A stretch of DNA of 64,000 bases, taken from NCBI GenBank assembly GCA_911728435.2, contig OU452199.1, positions 37,087,253-37,151,252 of the forward strand, given 5' to 3'. The stretch is from Apoderus coryli (taxonomy: Eukaryota > Arthropoda > Insecta > Coleoptera > Attelabidae). Position 1 is the first letter of the stretch. Each line of letters opens with the position of its first letter. Positions 1 through 11,868 of this stretch are shown here, piece after piece. The position numbers and the translations under genes were made by a program. Below the pieces are notes generated by a model. That model was not told the DNA's origin. It was given only the letters and a program-made list of their open reading frames with translations, and searched no databases.

Positions 1-405
1 AAAACGCATTAGATGGTCAGTTGGCTTCAACGCCTGAACCAATTGGACTTTGTATGGCGTCATACCAAGGTCTTTATACAAAATTCGTCTCAATGATGTC
101 TCCGAAATGTTCAATTGTTGAGACCGACGGTGAATTGATGTTGATGGCGCTTCACGCACACTTTCTGCCACAGCAGCAATATTCTCGGGTATACGCACCG
201 TTTTTGGCTTTTCACGCTTTGGTTTATCGATGAGGATGCCAGTTTCTTTCACTTTTTTCACGATATAACGAACATACGGAGCTGACGGTGCTTCTCTTCT
301 TCCAAAATCCGTACGCAATTTTCGCACACATTCTGCAACATTACCATGATTTTCAAAGTAATGTCGCAATATTTCCCAGCGTTGTTCAAGCGTATACACA
401 ACCAT
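1..405 (-). pseudogene. Tc1/mariner-type transposase, N-terminal part, cut by window edge
   Basis: Reading leftwards from the ATG at 405 (a second in-frame ATG lies at 411), about 135 codons stay open to base 1. The protein starts MVVYTLEQRWEILRHYFENH, a helix-turn-helix start typical of the insect Tc1/mariner-like group annotated with a DUF4817-like N-terminus, and continues with NISETSLRRILYKDLGMTPY, the second DNA-binding helix region. The catalytic half would lie outside the window, so intactness cannot be judged. Between 411 and about 500 there is a short leader but I could not fix the terminal repeat. Family assignment is from motif recognition only. Confidence 0.75.
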
Positions 406-499
406 ATTCATTCAGCGGAAGGATAAAACTAATTATCTGTCAAATCAGACATGAGCTAAGTGTTACCCTTCACGAAATAAGCACTAGTTGAAAAAAAAA

Positions 500-1960
500 A
501 ACGTTAGATGGCGGACCCGATACTAATTAATGTCTACAATTTGTCATAGTTGTTGATTATTTTTGCTATCTAAAGCCATCATGGCCAACTAAAATCAATT
601 AAATTTCAAAATCATATCACTATTCTAATAGAAAAATGTAAAATTGCTAATATTTTGAAAACTATCAGTTTTTGGGATAGACATCCTTTCATAAACTTGC
701 CCTTATTTTTGATGCAAAAAAATAAAAAAAATATAAAATGGGGGGTTGTTATTTAAAAATTTTGAATTATGACACTTTTTTTAATTTGGTTTTTTACCCT
801 TTTTTTCAAATACCCTGTATTAATATTTACTAAAAAAATATACGTAGGCGGCTAAAGTAGGTCTATATCTCCTAGGATATTCTAACAAATTAAATTATTA
901 AAGCTTCCATATAATAAAAAATTGTTATTATTCTTTATTCTGAAAACGTCATTTTTGACATAAAATTTCAAATATTTCGAAAACGGCTGGCGATAGGTAT
1001 AGCATATTATGTATGAAATATGTTTAGAATTACAAGGAGAATCCAAAAAATATATAATATATATATGGTTATATTTGAAATAAGGAAGTTGACACCCATT
1101 TCTGGTATAACCGAAAGTGCTCGATTCTTGAAAACATTTTAGCCGAATTGGTCCCGTCGACCTAAGTACCACACCAGATTTTCAGATTGTTCCACAGTGT
1201 AGTTTCTCCATAATCGATCGAATACCTTCCCGGTGGGACACCCGGTATATCCAACAGAAATCAGCTTAACAATTAATTTCAAAATGCCAATGTATTTTAG
1301 CAAGACCACCATAGCACTACACACACAGATAGCTCAGATACATATATATACTTATACGCATTAGTGTGTTAGAATTCGTAATAATTAATCAGGCGCCGCA
1401 TTATCGTTTTACCTACCAAGCACATGCACGCTATGGACCATCCATTAAGAAGTACAACCAGGAAGTCATTAGACCCTTTATAGGAAAAGGCTAATGGAGT
1501 GCCCCCTCAACATACATTTGCTATAACTCACTTATGTTCCCATGTAGAAAGACGCTTTAGGTGGCCCTACATACTACGTAAACTAGATTACACATGATAT
1601 TCTGTGTGATAAGAAATTATTATTCATGAAAACATCGGTACAAATTTATTCAGAAGCTTCTTTTTACTGTTTTGATGCATAATTTTAACAGTGATTGAGT
1701 ATGCAAGACAATACTATAGGATTTATATCAATTCTAGTTTCGTCAAAAAAATCCATTTTCATCTTAAAAAAGTAGTTCCATTTTCTGTTAGATCTTCAGA
1801 ATGTGAACTTGCAAAGCTAACCAAAAACTTTATATTTTGATGAACTACAAAAAATGAGAACAATGTTGAGGAGATCGACCAAAATTTTACAATATAAGAC
1901 GAACCTTAGTTAGCTAATACATTACGAATTCTTATTATCTATTAATGATATAAATTATAT
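500..1960. other. No gene seen; MITE-like termini
   Basis: AT-rich sequence without credible coding. A terminus like those of the ACAGGGTG elements elsewhere in the window is seen at about 808-818 (ATACCCTGTATT), and a diverged one near 1236-1250 (GGTGGGACACCCGGTAT). These suggest one or two decayed MITEs, but partner ends could not be paired. Confidence 0.4.
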
Positions 1961-2143
1961 TATTAGATACGTGTACCTATTAGTTGAGATTTCTATAGAG
2001 AGAAATGTGCCTAAAAATTACCATTACATGTTTGAACTCAATTTCTGAGTTGACTATTTAATCTTTCCATTTCAAAATAACTCATTACCTAATTCTCATT
2101 CTTTGTCTTTAAAACCCGATCAACATTTTTGCTACCAGATATA

Positions 2144-3780
2144 CACTATTGGACAAAAGTAGAGCAACAAAGTGCTTTTATTTCTTTGAATTTGAAAAAC
2201 TAATTAAATATTATTGTAATCCCCAGTTAATTTCAACGAAATATTATCCCCAATATTAGTAATATTTCACAATATTTTGGTACACTTTAAACGAAATGCA
2301 GGTACAGAAATATTTATAATTATAAAGATCGACGAAATGAAGTACGACAAAAGTAAAGCAACAAATTGTGTACAGAGTATTTTATTTTACATATTACGAT
2401 AAAAAAACATTAAACACATTTAATAATTAAAATAGTTAGAAGTATTATGTTAATAATTAATAGAATATCTATTATTATTTATTATTTGCCAGCAACATCG
2501 CAGCATTGAAGCAATCAATTTGTGGACAGTATTTTCGGAAAGGTTTCTCCAAACTCCATGGATTCTACTTACCAATGATGGTTTATTTGTGAATACTTGT
2601 GTACGAATTCCACGCTCAACTTCTTCACATAGATTTTAAATAAAATAAAAGGTCCGAGGATATAGTGCCGCCCACTCCAAAACCAGAACGTTATTTTCTT
2701 GAAACCACTCTTGAACAATTCGGAAGTGTTTTGGATCGTTATCCTATTAGAAAATAAAATGCAACGGCATTTCCAACTCTGCATAAGGCAACATTTCATT
2801 TTGCATTAGATCTCTATAGACAAATCGATCCATGGTGTCATTAATCTTCATTAATCACCCACCCCATTCCATGAGAAACAACCCCATGGAAAACACTGCC
2901 TTTACCTGTGGGTGGAACGTATTTGGGATGAAACCTTGGATTGATTGGCCGTCTTATATGCTTCATTCTATCAGAATTGAACATTTTATAACGAGTTTCA
3001 TCGCTAAATAACACTTTTTCCCAATCGTCTACTGTCCAATTTAAATGTCCACGTGCAAATTCAAGTCGAGTCACTCCATTTCTTGCCGAAATAAGCGGCT
3101 TTTTAGCCGGTCGTCTACTAAATGACTTTGCATCTACCAACTTTCTTTGAACTGTCCGTGGACTATCCTCAATTTCGGGAATTTCAGCAATTATTCTAGG
3201 TGCAGACATCCAAGGATCGTTTTGGGAAATTCTTTGAAGGCGACTGTCCGTCCTAGTTGTTGTTTTTCTCGAGCTTGCCGATTTCGGTATATTCTCTAAA
3301 TGTCCCCTTTCATTGTAACTTGAAATTATTTTGGATATGCTATCTGTGGGTAAAAACAAACCGTCTTGCAAGTGGGCTTGTATTGTACCTTACAAGTGTG
3401 CAATCACTACTCTCGGTTTTAATTCTTTCGAAATTGGAATACCTCTTGACATGATTAATCCAGCACAGAAATATTAATTAAATATAAAATAAACTCAAAC
3501 GCAAAAATATTTTAACCTCTACTGTCACTAAAACCTTTCTTTTTTAGGCAAATATTAAATGTTGCTTTACTTTTGACGCATTACAATATTGTATTAAAAG
3601 TTTACGTCAATTGCAGTTAATTTGTTTTGATTGTTGGAAAAAGCTGTTGCCGTCGATAATAGCAGCCTACGTTGATATTTAAGACACGACGTATTTAAAT
3701 ACGATATCATGCATTTAATATTATAAAATTGAGATTTCTCTAATTTTTTGAAAGTGTTGCTCTACTTTTGTCCAATAGTG
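2144..3780 (-). mobile_element. Tc1-like DNA transposon inserted in satellite
   Basis: Inverted termini read CACTATTGGACAAAAGTAGA at 2144 and its reverse complement ending at 3780, flanked on both sides by TA, the standard Tc1/mariner target duplication. The element is about 1.64 kb, normal for Tc1. The host sequence on each side rejoins into an intact satellite monomer, so the insertion is younger than the array. It carries a decayed transposase on the minus strand. Confidence 0.9.
2450..3452 (-). pseudogene. Tc1-like transposase, decayed
   Basis: Starts MSRGIPISKELKPRVVIAHL, then meets an in-frame TAA and continues in the same frame. The middle reads WEKVLFSDETRYKMF, which contains the first catalytic Asp. 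After VSHGMGWVIN a 10-bp tandem duplication (ATTAATGAAG) shifts the frame; the shifted frame resumes with DTMDRFVYRD and reaches DNDPKH (second catalytic Asp), where the two codons before it have become TAA TAG. A further stop replaces the codon before NLCEEVE, which is the third acidic region of the DDE triad. At least four stops plus one frameshift make it non-functional. The element ends show it was once autonomous. Confidence 0.88.
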
Positions 3781-5003
3781 TATATTAGTGGAGATTTGGA
3801 TGCACAAAAAATTAGCTTGCAAAGTCGAAATTCTGTGATTTTTTAACTCTCTTTTTGAACTAAGTATTTAATATATTTTCAGCTTCAAAATACTCTCATG
3901 TCTACTCTTTAAGACCCTGTCAAAATTGTTGCTACCAGATACGTATTAGTTGAGATTTCTATCCACAGAAATATGCCTGCAAATTTGAAAAAACTACCCA
4001 TATTTGAACTCAATTTATGAGTTATCTATTTAATCTTTCCGCTTCAAAATAGCTCACTACATAATCCCATTCTTTATCTTGAAAACCCTATGAAAATTTT
4101 TGTACCAGATATATATTAGTGGAGATTTGGATGCACAAAAATATGCCTGCAAAGTCGAAATTCGGTGATTTTTTAATTCTCTTTTTGAACTAAGCATTTA
4201 ATATATTATCAGCTTCAAAATACTGCATTACCTAATGCCATGTTTACTCTTTAAGACCCTGTCAAAATTGTACGTACGTATTAGTTGAGATTTCTATCCA
4301 CAGAAATATGCCTGGAAATTTTGAAAAAATTACCCATGTTTGAACTCAATTTCTGAGTTGACTATTTAATCTTTTCATTTCAAAATAACTCATTACCTAA
4401 TTCTCATTCTTTATCTTTAAAACCCTATCAAAATTTTTGCTACCAGATATATATTAGTGGAGATTTGGATGCACAAAAATAAGCCTGCAAAGTCGAAATT
4501 CGGTGATTTTTTAACTCTCTTTTTGAACTAAGTATTTAATATATTATCAGCTTCAAAATACTCCATTACCCAATGCCATGTTTACTCTTTAAGACCCTGT
4601 CAAAATTGGTGCTACCAGATACGTATTAGTTGAGATTTCTATCCACAGAAATATGCCTGCAAATTTGAAAACACTACCCATATTTGAACTCAATTTATGA
4701 GTTATCTATTTAATCTTTCCGCTTCAAAATAGCTCATTACATAATCCCATTCTTTATCTTGAAAACCCTATGAAAATTTTTGTACCAGATATATATTAGT
4801 GGAGATTTGGATGCACAAAAATATGCCTGCAAAGTCGAAATTCGGTGATTTTTTAACTCTCTTTTTGAACTAAGCATTTAATATATTATCAGCTTCAAAA
4901 TACTGCATTACCCAATGCCATGTTTACTCTTTAAGACCCTATCAAAATTGTTGCTGCCAGATACGTATTAGTGGAAATTTCTATCCACAGGAATATGTCT
5001 GCA

Positions 5004-5656
5004 AACCGATTGTATCTCAAGGTAATTTTAGAATATACATTGAGGTAAAAACTCCAGATTGAAGATTATATAGAAAGCGAAATCTGACATACATACAAAG
5101 GTGATTTAATATTTTTTCTGTGCATTCAAATTTCCATCATACTTATACCACAGCAAAACTACTTATTGTCGGCACTTAGAAGTGAGAAAGTTTGAGCTCT
5201 GTGACCTTGCTTAGAGCTACAATGCATATGTACACGAAAAACCAACCTGGCGAACGGATTCATAGACTGCTAAGAATATGCGCAGCAGCATACATTCGTA
5301 CTTTTGATTTTGGACTGAGTTACTATCAACGATTAATGGATAATCTTATCGGCCATGCTGTGATTCTCTAAATTGCAAGGATAAAAGCTACATAAACGTC
5401 TATGTAATCTGCCTTGGTATACTGATGCAACATATCTTTGAAAAAAACACCTGACTCAACTTTTCGGTAATGTTAAACTATACCTGTTTTATCAGATGCA
5501 AGTAACCGCTCTTATTTCTTTGTCAAAAAAGTTTTTAACTAATTTAATGGTTAAAGGCAAAGATAAATTAGAAGCCAACAATAAAGCTGCGAAGATTGGG
5601 TATTACAATCGTGCCTTAACATTCTTCATCAGAAGTTTATTAAAACATGTCAAGAC
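5004..5656. other. No gene seen
   Basis: Unique-looking AT-rich sequence between the satellite and the hairpin at 5657. I see no open frame, repeat or splice-flanked exon that I can support. Confidence 0.5.
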
Positions 5657-5788
5657 TTAAGCGTGGTTCAGTAGGCGGTATATTATGTTCATCTCGTCCT
5701 CATGAATCAAATTTTAATTCTGACATAATAAAATTTGATTCATGAGGACGACATGAACATAATATACCGTCTACTGAACCACGCTTAA
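5657..5788. repeat. Long perfect-like hairpin (about 60-bp arms)
   Basis: The left arm starts TTAAGCGTGGTTCAGTAG and the right arm ends with its reverse complement; only about two mismatches are seen over about 60 bp, with a loop of about 10 bases (TTCTGACATA). It could be a fold-back MITE or a transcribed hairpin. It carries no recognised transposon terminus. Confidence 0.85.
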
Positions 5789-6744
5789 ATCTCTTCTCTT
5801 GCAAGATTTCCCATGTTTATCACCGACAGGAGTTACTAAAGTTGTAGATATGCCCATTGGCCTTTTAACAGTAGATCTTACTCTAATAAAACACAATAGC
5901 ACAGTTTAATACAGTTACTTCACCTCGTGTCGGCACGTTTGTAATCTCTGTCTTAAAAGCAATTCGCCGCACTTATAGTATAGTATCTTATAGTATATAT
6001 AGATATAGTAGCGGGCCAGAAATGTGGCTGGAAATGCGACGAGTCGATGCCGTTTTTAGCGTCTACTGACCCTTCTTATCTATAATTATTTATTCGATGA
6101 CAATAGATAACAATGTTTCCGATTTTGTCAATTTTCTTAGAAAAATCAAATGGAATGGTACTATTAGTCTTCATCCAGATAAATAAAATAAAAATAAGAA
6201 GGAGTTAATTTATTATCATTATTAGTATCTGTTCTGAAACTCATACAAAATTCATTATTGCATTATAGTAACAGCAACTGATTCGTCGTTATCTGATTGA
6301 AGTAAGCCACTTATAAGTTAATCCAAAACGTGTACAGAAAAGTTCTATATTATGCACATCAACACATTTGAATAATAATTACACGGAAAATAAAAGTAAA
6401 ATACATGAGATAACAAGAGGAAGATATATGCGATGAGAACTCGGGTTGTTCATTCAGGAAAACATGCTACAAAATAAGTGTTTTCCATTATACGTGGTGA
6501 TTTACAATGGAAAATTACCATCACGAAATAAAAGGTATTTATGTACCAACCGAATAGAGCTCTAACGGTTTCGTGCTAAGAGTTTCTCTAAAAGAATTGA
6601 AAAACTTGCTACGAGGACTGCCTTTTTAGTTGTGCATACTAGAGAGCGTCACTATTCAAATGTTTACTAAAACTTAGCCTGGAAGGGTTCTATCTCAATC
6701 AAAAGACTAAAAATTGTGTTTTCCATTTAATTCAAATCTTGGGG

Positions 6745-6805
6745 CACCTTTTATTATATCTTGTCGGGAAAGTTTTGGGGCGACACAACCGATTTTTTTT
6801 AAGTT
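6745..6805 (+). repeat. SINE tail fragment (same family as 13885 and 35572)
   Basis: The segment around CTTGTCGGGAAAGTTTTGGG and CGACACAACCGATTTTTT matches, in opposite orientation, the 3' part of the two tRNA-Ala-like SINEs in this window. The tRNA-like head is absent, so it is a 5'-truncated copy. Confidence 0.65.
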
Positions 6806-7547
6806 TTTGAAGACAAAAATTAACTCAACAAGAATGCTTGCTGAGTTGGTAGTTTCTGTTTTCAGCAATAAAGCAACACATCAGTCGACAATTTCGCCTT
6901 TGTATGCCAAATGTCGACGTCAAAAGAAGATGTGACATATCGTCAAATTAAGGCATTACCGACGATGCCAAAAACATCGATCAAAAAATTGTGCATGTAG
7001 AATTAATTAGTTTTTCATTGGATAGCGCATCTGCTGACCGAAGAATAGGAAACAGCTAGGGTCACAAAAGTCCTTGAAGTCTTAAACTGAACCTTAAGAT
7101 CGTAAACAAGTTAAGAAACCTGGAATGAATTGATGCTCTTTTTTCCATTAAAACAATTTACCAGATTCACAATTTCATTCTTACAATTCAAATACCTAGT
7201 TTTTTCATTTTCATAATGAGAATAACCCATGTATACCTTTTCTATACGTACGGTTTTTAACGATTTATACAAACCATTGCATAGCCTATGTTTTAATGAC
7301 ATTTAAAACAAAGCGGAACGACTCGTTTGTTAACATGTAATCTGAACAATAGAAATGGAAAATGGTGAAAGTTACTTAGTTTTAATGGCTTTTCCTGGCT
7401 ATTAACACTGCCATTATCACTTGGAAATAAGTGCCTAATAATTGTGTTTGTGTATATTAGTTAGTAGTGCTCTGGAAACAAATTTAATAAAATTATTTCG
7501 ATACATTTATTATATTCCAGAAAACGTCAAAAAAAATTCACAAATTG

Positions 7548-7652
7548 GTTACGAACGATCGCAAATTGAAGATGCACGAGCTAGCTGGCATTTTAAAGAT
7601 ATCAGATGGTAATGTTTTTACCATTTTACATGAACATATGGGCATAGAATAA
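7548..7652 (+). pseudogene. mariner transposase fragment (helix-turn-helix)
   Basis: An open stretch ending at TAA reads VTNDRKLKMHELAGILKISD followed by GNVFTILHEHMG. This matches the second DNA-binding helix of mariner transposases (pattern DRRLKIREIAEIVGIS... ILHEHLGM). A possible earlier part lies near 6959-7050. No catalytic region follows. It lies inside the 6008-7729 TIR element. Confidence 0.7.
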
Positions 7653-7734
7653 TAACTATAGAAGGGTCAGTAGACGCTAAAAACGGCATCGACTCGTCGC
7701 AATCCCAGCTACATTTCTGGCCCGCTACGATAAT

Positions 7735-9134
7735 AATAATAATAATAATCTTTATTGTCTAACAGGCATTGCTGCCCAATTACAAGACAATTATATATAA
7801 TTAAACTAAGCACAGGTATTCATATGTAAATTCACAAAATAGGAATTAATTAAAAAGAAAAATGAAAAAATCAAACAAAAATGCATTAAAGGAAAACAAT
7901 TCCATGGCGAATAATTAAATAATTAAACAATATCCATTTCGTCCGCTTGCAGACACAGACGCAAATGATCTTTAAATGAATTAAGTGAGCCATTGAAGTA
8001 ATTAACATTTTCGTGCAAATTCAGACGATTGCAGTAGGTGCAAGCCCGAAAAAGGGGGACTCTGCCTTCAGGACAGCCCAGCATATTGTTTATCAATTTA
8101 AAAATAAAAATCTGAGATGCAAAAATACATCGTTCAGCTAGCAGTCTAAGATTAAATCTATCTAATAAAATACAATGATTGTAGCCACGAGGTGGAACAT
8201 ATCCATCAATTTTAAATGACATATACTTTAAAAATTTGCGTTGGATACTCTCGAGTCTTTGTATTTGAACATGATATATAGGTGACCGAACAATTGAAGC
8301 GTACTCCAACTTGGACCTCACAAAAGAGAAGTAGAGTGTTTTAAGACATTCAATGCTATTAAAATTCCGCGTTTGTGGTAAAATAAATCCCAACATCCTC
8401 ATAGCGGCCGTCGACACCTATGAGACATGGTCATTGAAGGACAACTCGTTGTCAACATAAATGCTGAGATCTTTAATCACGTTGCATCTCTCCAATCTTA
8501 TCCCATTAAGCACATAGACGTTCAGGACTGGTTTAACACGTTTTGTAAATGTTATTAATTTACATTTAGCGGCAGTCAAAGGAAGTCGGTTTAGAGCACA
8601 CCATTCAGATAGAATATTCAAATCACTCTGAAGTCGATCACAATCGTAATCGCAATGTACGACCCTGTACAATTTCAAATGGTCTGCAAAAAGCAAGTGA
8701 TCGCCTGAAATTCTATCACCAATGCTGTTCACAAAAATTGCAAACAGCAATGGTGCCAAAGTACTGCCCTGCGGGGCTCCACTCGATACATCCAAACCGT
8801 CGGACCTATAGCCATTATACTCCACAAATTGTCGACGGGTTGTTAAATACGAGTCAAAGAAAGCAATCAAGTTTCCGCTGAAGCCGATGTCATACATTCG
8901 CTGTCGAAGCAGAGAGTAATCAAGCTTGTCAAATGCCCTTGAGAAATCTGTATATATTGCGTCGACCTGCAATCCCTGCCCAACAGCTGGATAAACATCC
9001 TGCAGAAACGTCACCAAATTACTCACAGTGGACCGTTGTCTAAAAAATCCATGCTCTTGATAGACCTATTTTGATTTTATTTGGTTGACCAATTTATTTT
9101 GTAGTACAATTTCAAAGACTTTCGAAAAATTTGG
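7735..9134 (-). mobile_element. 5'-truncated non-LTR LINE with (AAT)n tail
   Basis: On the minus strand the element runs from about 9134 to a 3' end with a short AAT microsatellite (7732-7751 on the plus strand), as in insect CR1/Jockey-group LINEs. It contains the reverse transcriptase and C-terminal region and lacks the endonuclease. At its 5' truncation point it abuts a mariner C-terminal fragment (9135-9275), so it appears to have landed in or next to a mariner. Confidence 0.82.
7923..9134 (-). pseudogene. LINE reverse transcriptase with mutated catalytic box
   Basis: In order: PNFSKVFEIVLQNKLVNQI, an in-frame TAG, YQEHGFFRQRSTVSNLVTFL, the palm motif DFSRAFDKLDY, GAPQGSTLAPLLFAIFVN, then LLFADHLKLYR. 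The last should be FADD; the second Asp is His (CAT at 8679-8681), which would abolish polymerisation. A TAG after FNDHVS separates it from a C-terminal part with SFVRSKLEYASIVRSP, a typical LINE thumb motif. Frame is otherwise kept, so decay is moderate. Clade is CR1/Jockey-like by motif style only. Confidence 0.85.
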
Positions 9135-9275
9135 TCATATGCGAATGCTTGCTAGAAAGAAATTTAAGTCCAATGGGGAAGTAATCGCTGGAACTGGGGC
9201 CTATTTTGACGAGAAAGAGAAATCGTACTATAAAAGTGGTATCGAAAAGTTGGAGAATGACTGTTATGTCTCCTG
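9135..9275 (+). pseudogene. mariner transposase C-terminus fragment
   Basis: The frame reads ARKKFKSNGEVIAGTGAYFD then EKEKSYYKSGIEKLENDCYV, close to the mariner C-terminal pattern KFKSNEEVIAETEAYF...YYKNGIEKLE. Only this end is left, and it ends at TGA near 9275. It abuts the truncated LINE on its left. Confidence 0.78.
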
Positions 9276-9560
9276 ACCGTCTTTAAAAAAACTATGAACG
9301 ATAGAGTAAAAACGAACTCAAAACACAAACATATTTTCGATACAAATAACCGACATCATCAATAATTTGATACACTCTATATACAGAAGAAGCGTTAGTT
9401 GCGTATCAATGTAGACCTATAAAATCGGCGCTGGCAACGTATTTATTGCATATTTCTTTTTTCTCTTTATGGTTAATTATTTAAACTAATAATGGTGATA
9501 TTTCTCTATACCAATATAAAACGTCATCATTTTCTGTGATAATTACACCAACATACTTAC

Positions 9561-9594
9561 GCGTATAGCGACGATGGTTTGTTTTTCTTCACTT
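9561..9594 (-). CDS. Putative 34-nt coding micro-exon (exon 3 of a membrane protein gene)
   Basis: On the minus strand the acceptor TTTACCACTTGCAG precedes the exon and a strong donor GTAAGTATG follows (9552-9560). A branch-point-like TCTAATT lies upstream. The exon supplies one base plus eleven codons. Joined to the two bases left over from the exon at 42558-42670 it completes Lys and reads SEEKQTIVAIR, open and hydrophilic as expected right after a transmembrane helix. It ends in phase 0. The implied intron is about 33 kb. Short length makes this weaker than the other two exons; transcript evidence would decide. Confidence 0.45.
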
Positions 9595-10689
9595 CTGCAA
9601 GTGGTAAACAGTTGGCAATTAGAGGATATTTTCTTTAACAGATAGATGACATAAATGGTTTTTTTTTATTAAATATAGGTGGCTAGTTTTTGCGCATCTT
9701 CTCGGAAGCATTAAGAAATACTCAAGAATACGATATTCATTTTTCAACCTTTATTCGATTTAATAGTTGATTTTTTGAGCTATGTATCGATAAAGATGTA
9801 GTTTACATGCATTTATTTCCAAATTAAAATTAATTTTAGTGGACGTGACATGAGTTTTATCTCCAAATTGATTGGAGATTTACAGAAATTTGGCGATTTC
9901 ATTAAAAAACGGTTATTTAGCAGCCGAGACCACTGCTCGGACAATGGATAAACGATGACTAGTTTTCCTGTTCCATGAGATGTTCTAGCGTGTTGTGTAA
10001 TTTGTACTGTACGCTGTACGCAAAACGTAACAGTTATGTGAGTTGAAGTTACTCGTCTAAAACTTAACATAGCAAGAGCCCATCAATCTCATTTGAAGAA
10101 ATACTCGCCCGGACACACTTTCTCCTCTGGTGCTCAATCGTAAGAAAAAGCATCACTCACCATCGCCCAATATTAAAATCAAATCTTAACACACACATTT
10201 CTCGTTCTATATAAAGAAACAAATATTGCAGAGAAATCCATGCCTTAAAATAGTATCTAATGTTATAAAATTCATCTTAAAATTAATAAAATAAAATAAA
10301 AAAAAACACAAGATTTCAACCGACCGGATTCTTAGTTCAATTTCACGGAGGCTTCTAGAGAGGATGTCCCGAATTGCAACTGCTAAAATTGAACAGAAGG
10401 GGACCACCCACCCATGGTCAATTTTAAAAAACCATGTTATCAGTCATAAAATGGTTAGTTAGTGTACAAAATTTCTCATTTGTTTATTATGTACCGTTTC
10501 GACAACATCCTTAAAAAACAACCGGATGTAACTTTTAACACGCTGTAACTCGAAAAGCAAGCTTTTTCAGACATAGACTCTCCTAAACTCTGGGCAGTGA
10601 GTTTCATTTCTTGAAGTTTTTTCGGAGTTTATATAGAAATAAGAGTAAAGTAAACTAGTTTGCATATTCTTGTGAAATACAAAGCTCTG
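9595..10689. other. No gene seen
   Basis: AT-rich intronic-type sequence. A short minus-strand open stretch at 9813-10070 has no recognised motif. Nothing else supported. Confidence 0.45.
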
Positions 10690-11460
10690 GTTGCTTTGGA
10701 CTATCCATTATGATCACATCATCAGCATTCACTCGCTAACGCTAACTCACGTCGTCGACGCTGCTCTTCAACAACTTGATGGCCTTCGTAAATGGTGCGC
10801 CGGCATCTCGCTCTCTCGTTCGCAATCTGCTCCCAGTTGTTCTCCTTGTATCTCTTTTGCTGCGCTGCGTGATTTCGTGAGCCGACCTTAAGCTGTGAAT
10901 AAAGGATTCTCTTTGGAATGTGTTCCGTTGGCATGTGGTTTACGTGGCTAATCCATCGCAGCTGGTGTCTGACTCCAGAACGCTGATTTCCAAGAATTCT
11001 TCCAAGACATCGTTGATGGTACTTCTCTAGGGTTTTTAAATCCCTCCGATAAGTGGTCCAAGACTCACAGCCATACGTAAGGGTAGGAACGACAATCGAT
11101 GTTATGATTATCGAAGAATCTTGTCTTCACACGGCCAAAAGATGCGCTTGCCTATCTTATACGATGCTGAATTTCATCATCGATATTTGCGTTTGCCTCG
11201 AGAATGCTGCCGAGGTGAGAGAAACTCTCGATGTTCTGAAGTCTGTCTTCGTTATGCGACAGCAACAGTGTTTGGTGCAGGCTATTTAGTTCAAGCCTGA
11301 TACTCCCGTATGCGCTCTTTAATGCATTGAAGATCCTCTTCTGTATGAGCTAGGATAACATTGTCATCATAATCTTCGTCCCAGCTTGCAGTCTATGAAG
11401 GTTGAAGAGTCCGCCGCCATCAAATCTTTCGACGATCTCTATTCCCCCGGCATCGGCAGT

Positions 11461-11868
11461 TCATCCTTTTTATTTTAATATTCTGCCCCGAAAAATTTTG
11501 AGATCGACTTCACTCTTTAAATTTAAAAGCAATTTAAAATTATTCTTGGCTGTAAATTGTTTTTACACGCTGCAGGAATTTGTTGAGCTTTGCTCCCCAT
11601 GCTGTGACTTCTTTTTATTTTGCTGGTGGGCTCGTGTGCCTTGGCAGTTGTTCTATGTTAATCTATATTGTTTGTCTTTATTTGCTATTGTTTGTTTGTG
11701 TTTTATTGTGTTTTAATGTTTTAATGTTTTTGACATTTTTTAATGTTTTGATTTTAAATTTAGTTTAATTTTTATTTTTTTGTAAGTGTAATTATTGACA
11801 TGCCAATGTATACGAATTGTATACCAAGTAATGGCCAATAAAGAATTGAATTGATTGAATTGAATCCT
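11461..11868 (+). mobile_element. LINE 3' end inserted in the RTE-like LINE
   Basis: Plus strand begins in a C-terminal LINE segment: RKILRSTSLFKFKSNLKLFL followed by NCFYTLQEF, then a long T-rich 3' UTR and a tail of AATTGAATTGATTGAATTG-like units around 11838-11866. The 26745-27190 element has the same organisation. The host LINE resumes directly after the tail. No clear target-site duplication was found; the left junction is approximate. Confidence 0.72.

Larger units (their letters stand above)
1963..5003. repeat. Satellite array with dimeric higher-order unit (about 340 bp)
   Basis: Two related monomer types alternate. Type A carries GAGATTTGGATGCAC at 3791, 4122, 4460 and 4802. Type B carries GAGATTTCTATCCAC (or a variant) at 1986, 3952, 4287, 4632 and 4974. 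A to B spacing is 161-172 bp and A to A spacing 331-342 bp, so the monomer is about 170 bp and the higher-order unit about 340 bp. Nine monomers are present once the Tc1 insertion at 2144-3780 is removed; the B at 1986 and the A at 3791 are then about 166 bp apart, on register. Copies differ by several per cent. The array ends abruptly near 5003. Confidence 0.9.
6008..7729. mobile_element. TIR element of about 1.7 kb, superfamily not recognised
   Basis: The left end GTAGCGGGCCAGAAATGTGG and the right end form inverted repeats of about 70 bp, both running through GACGAGTCGATGCCG to GCGTCTACTGACCCTTCT. Three or four mismatches separate the arms. The interior has no continuous coding; it contains a SINE tail fragment (6745-6805) and a mariner relic (7548-7652). 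Clear target-site duplication was not found. It is probably a non-autonomous DNA transposon that collected other insertions. Confidence 0.75.
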
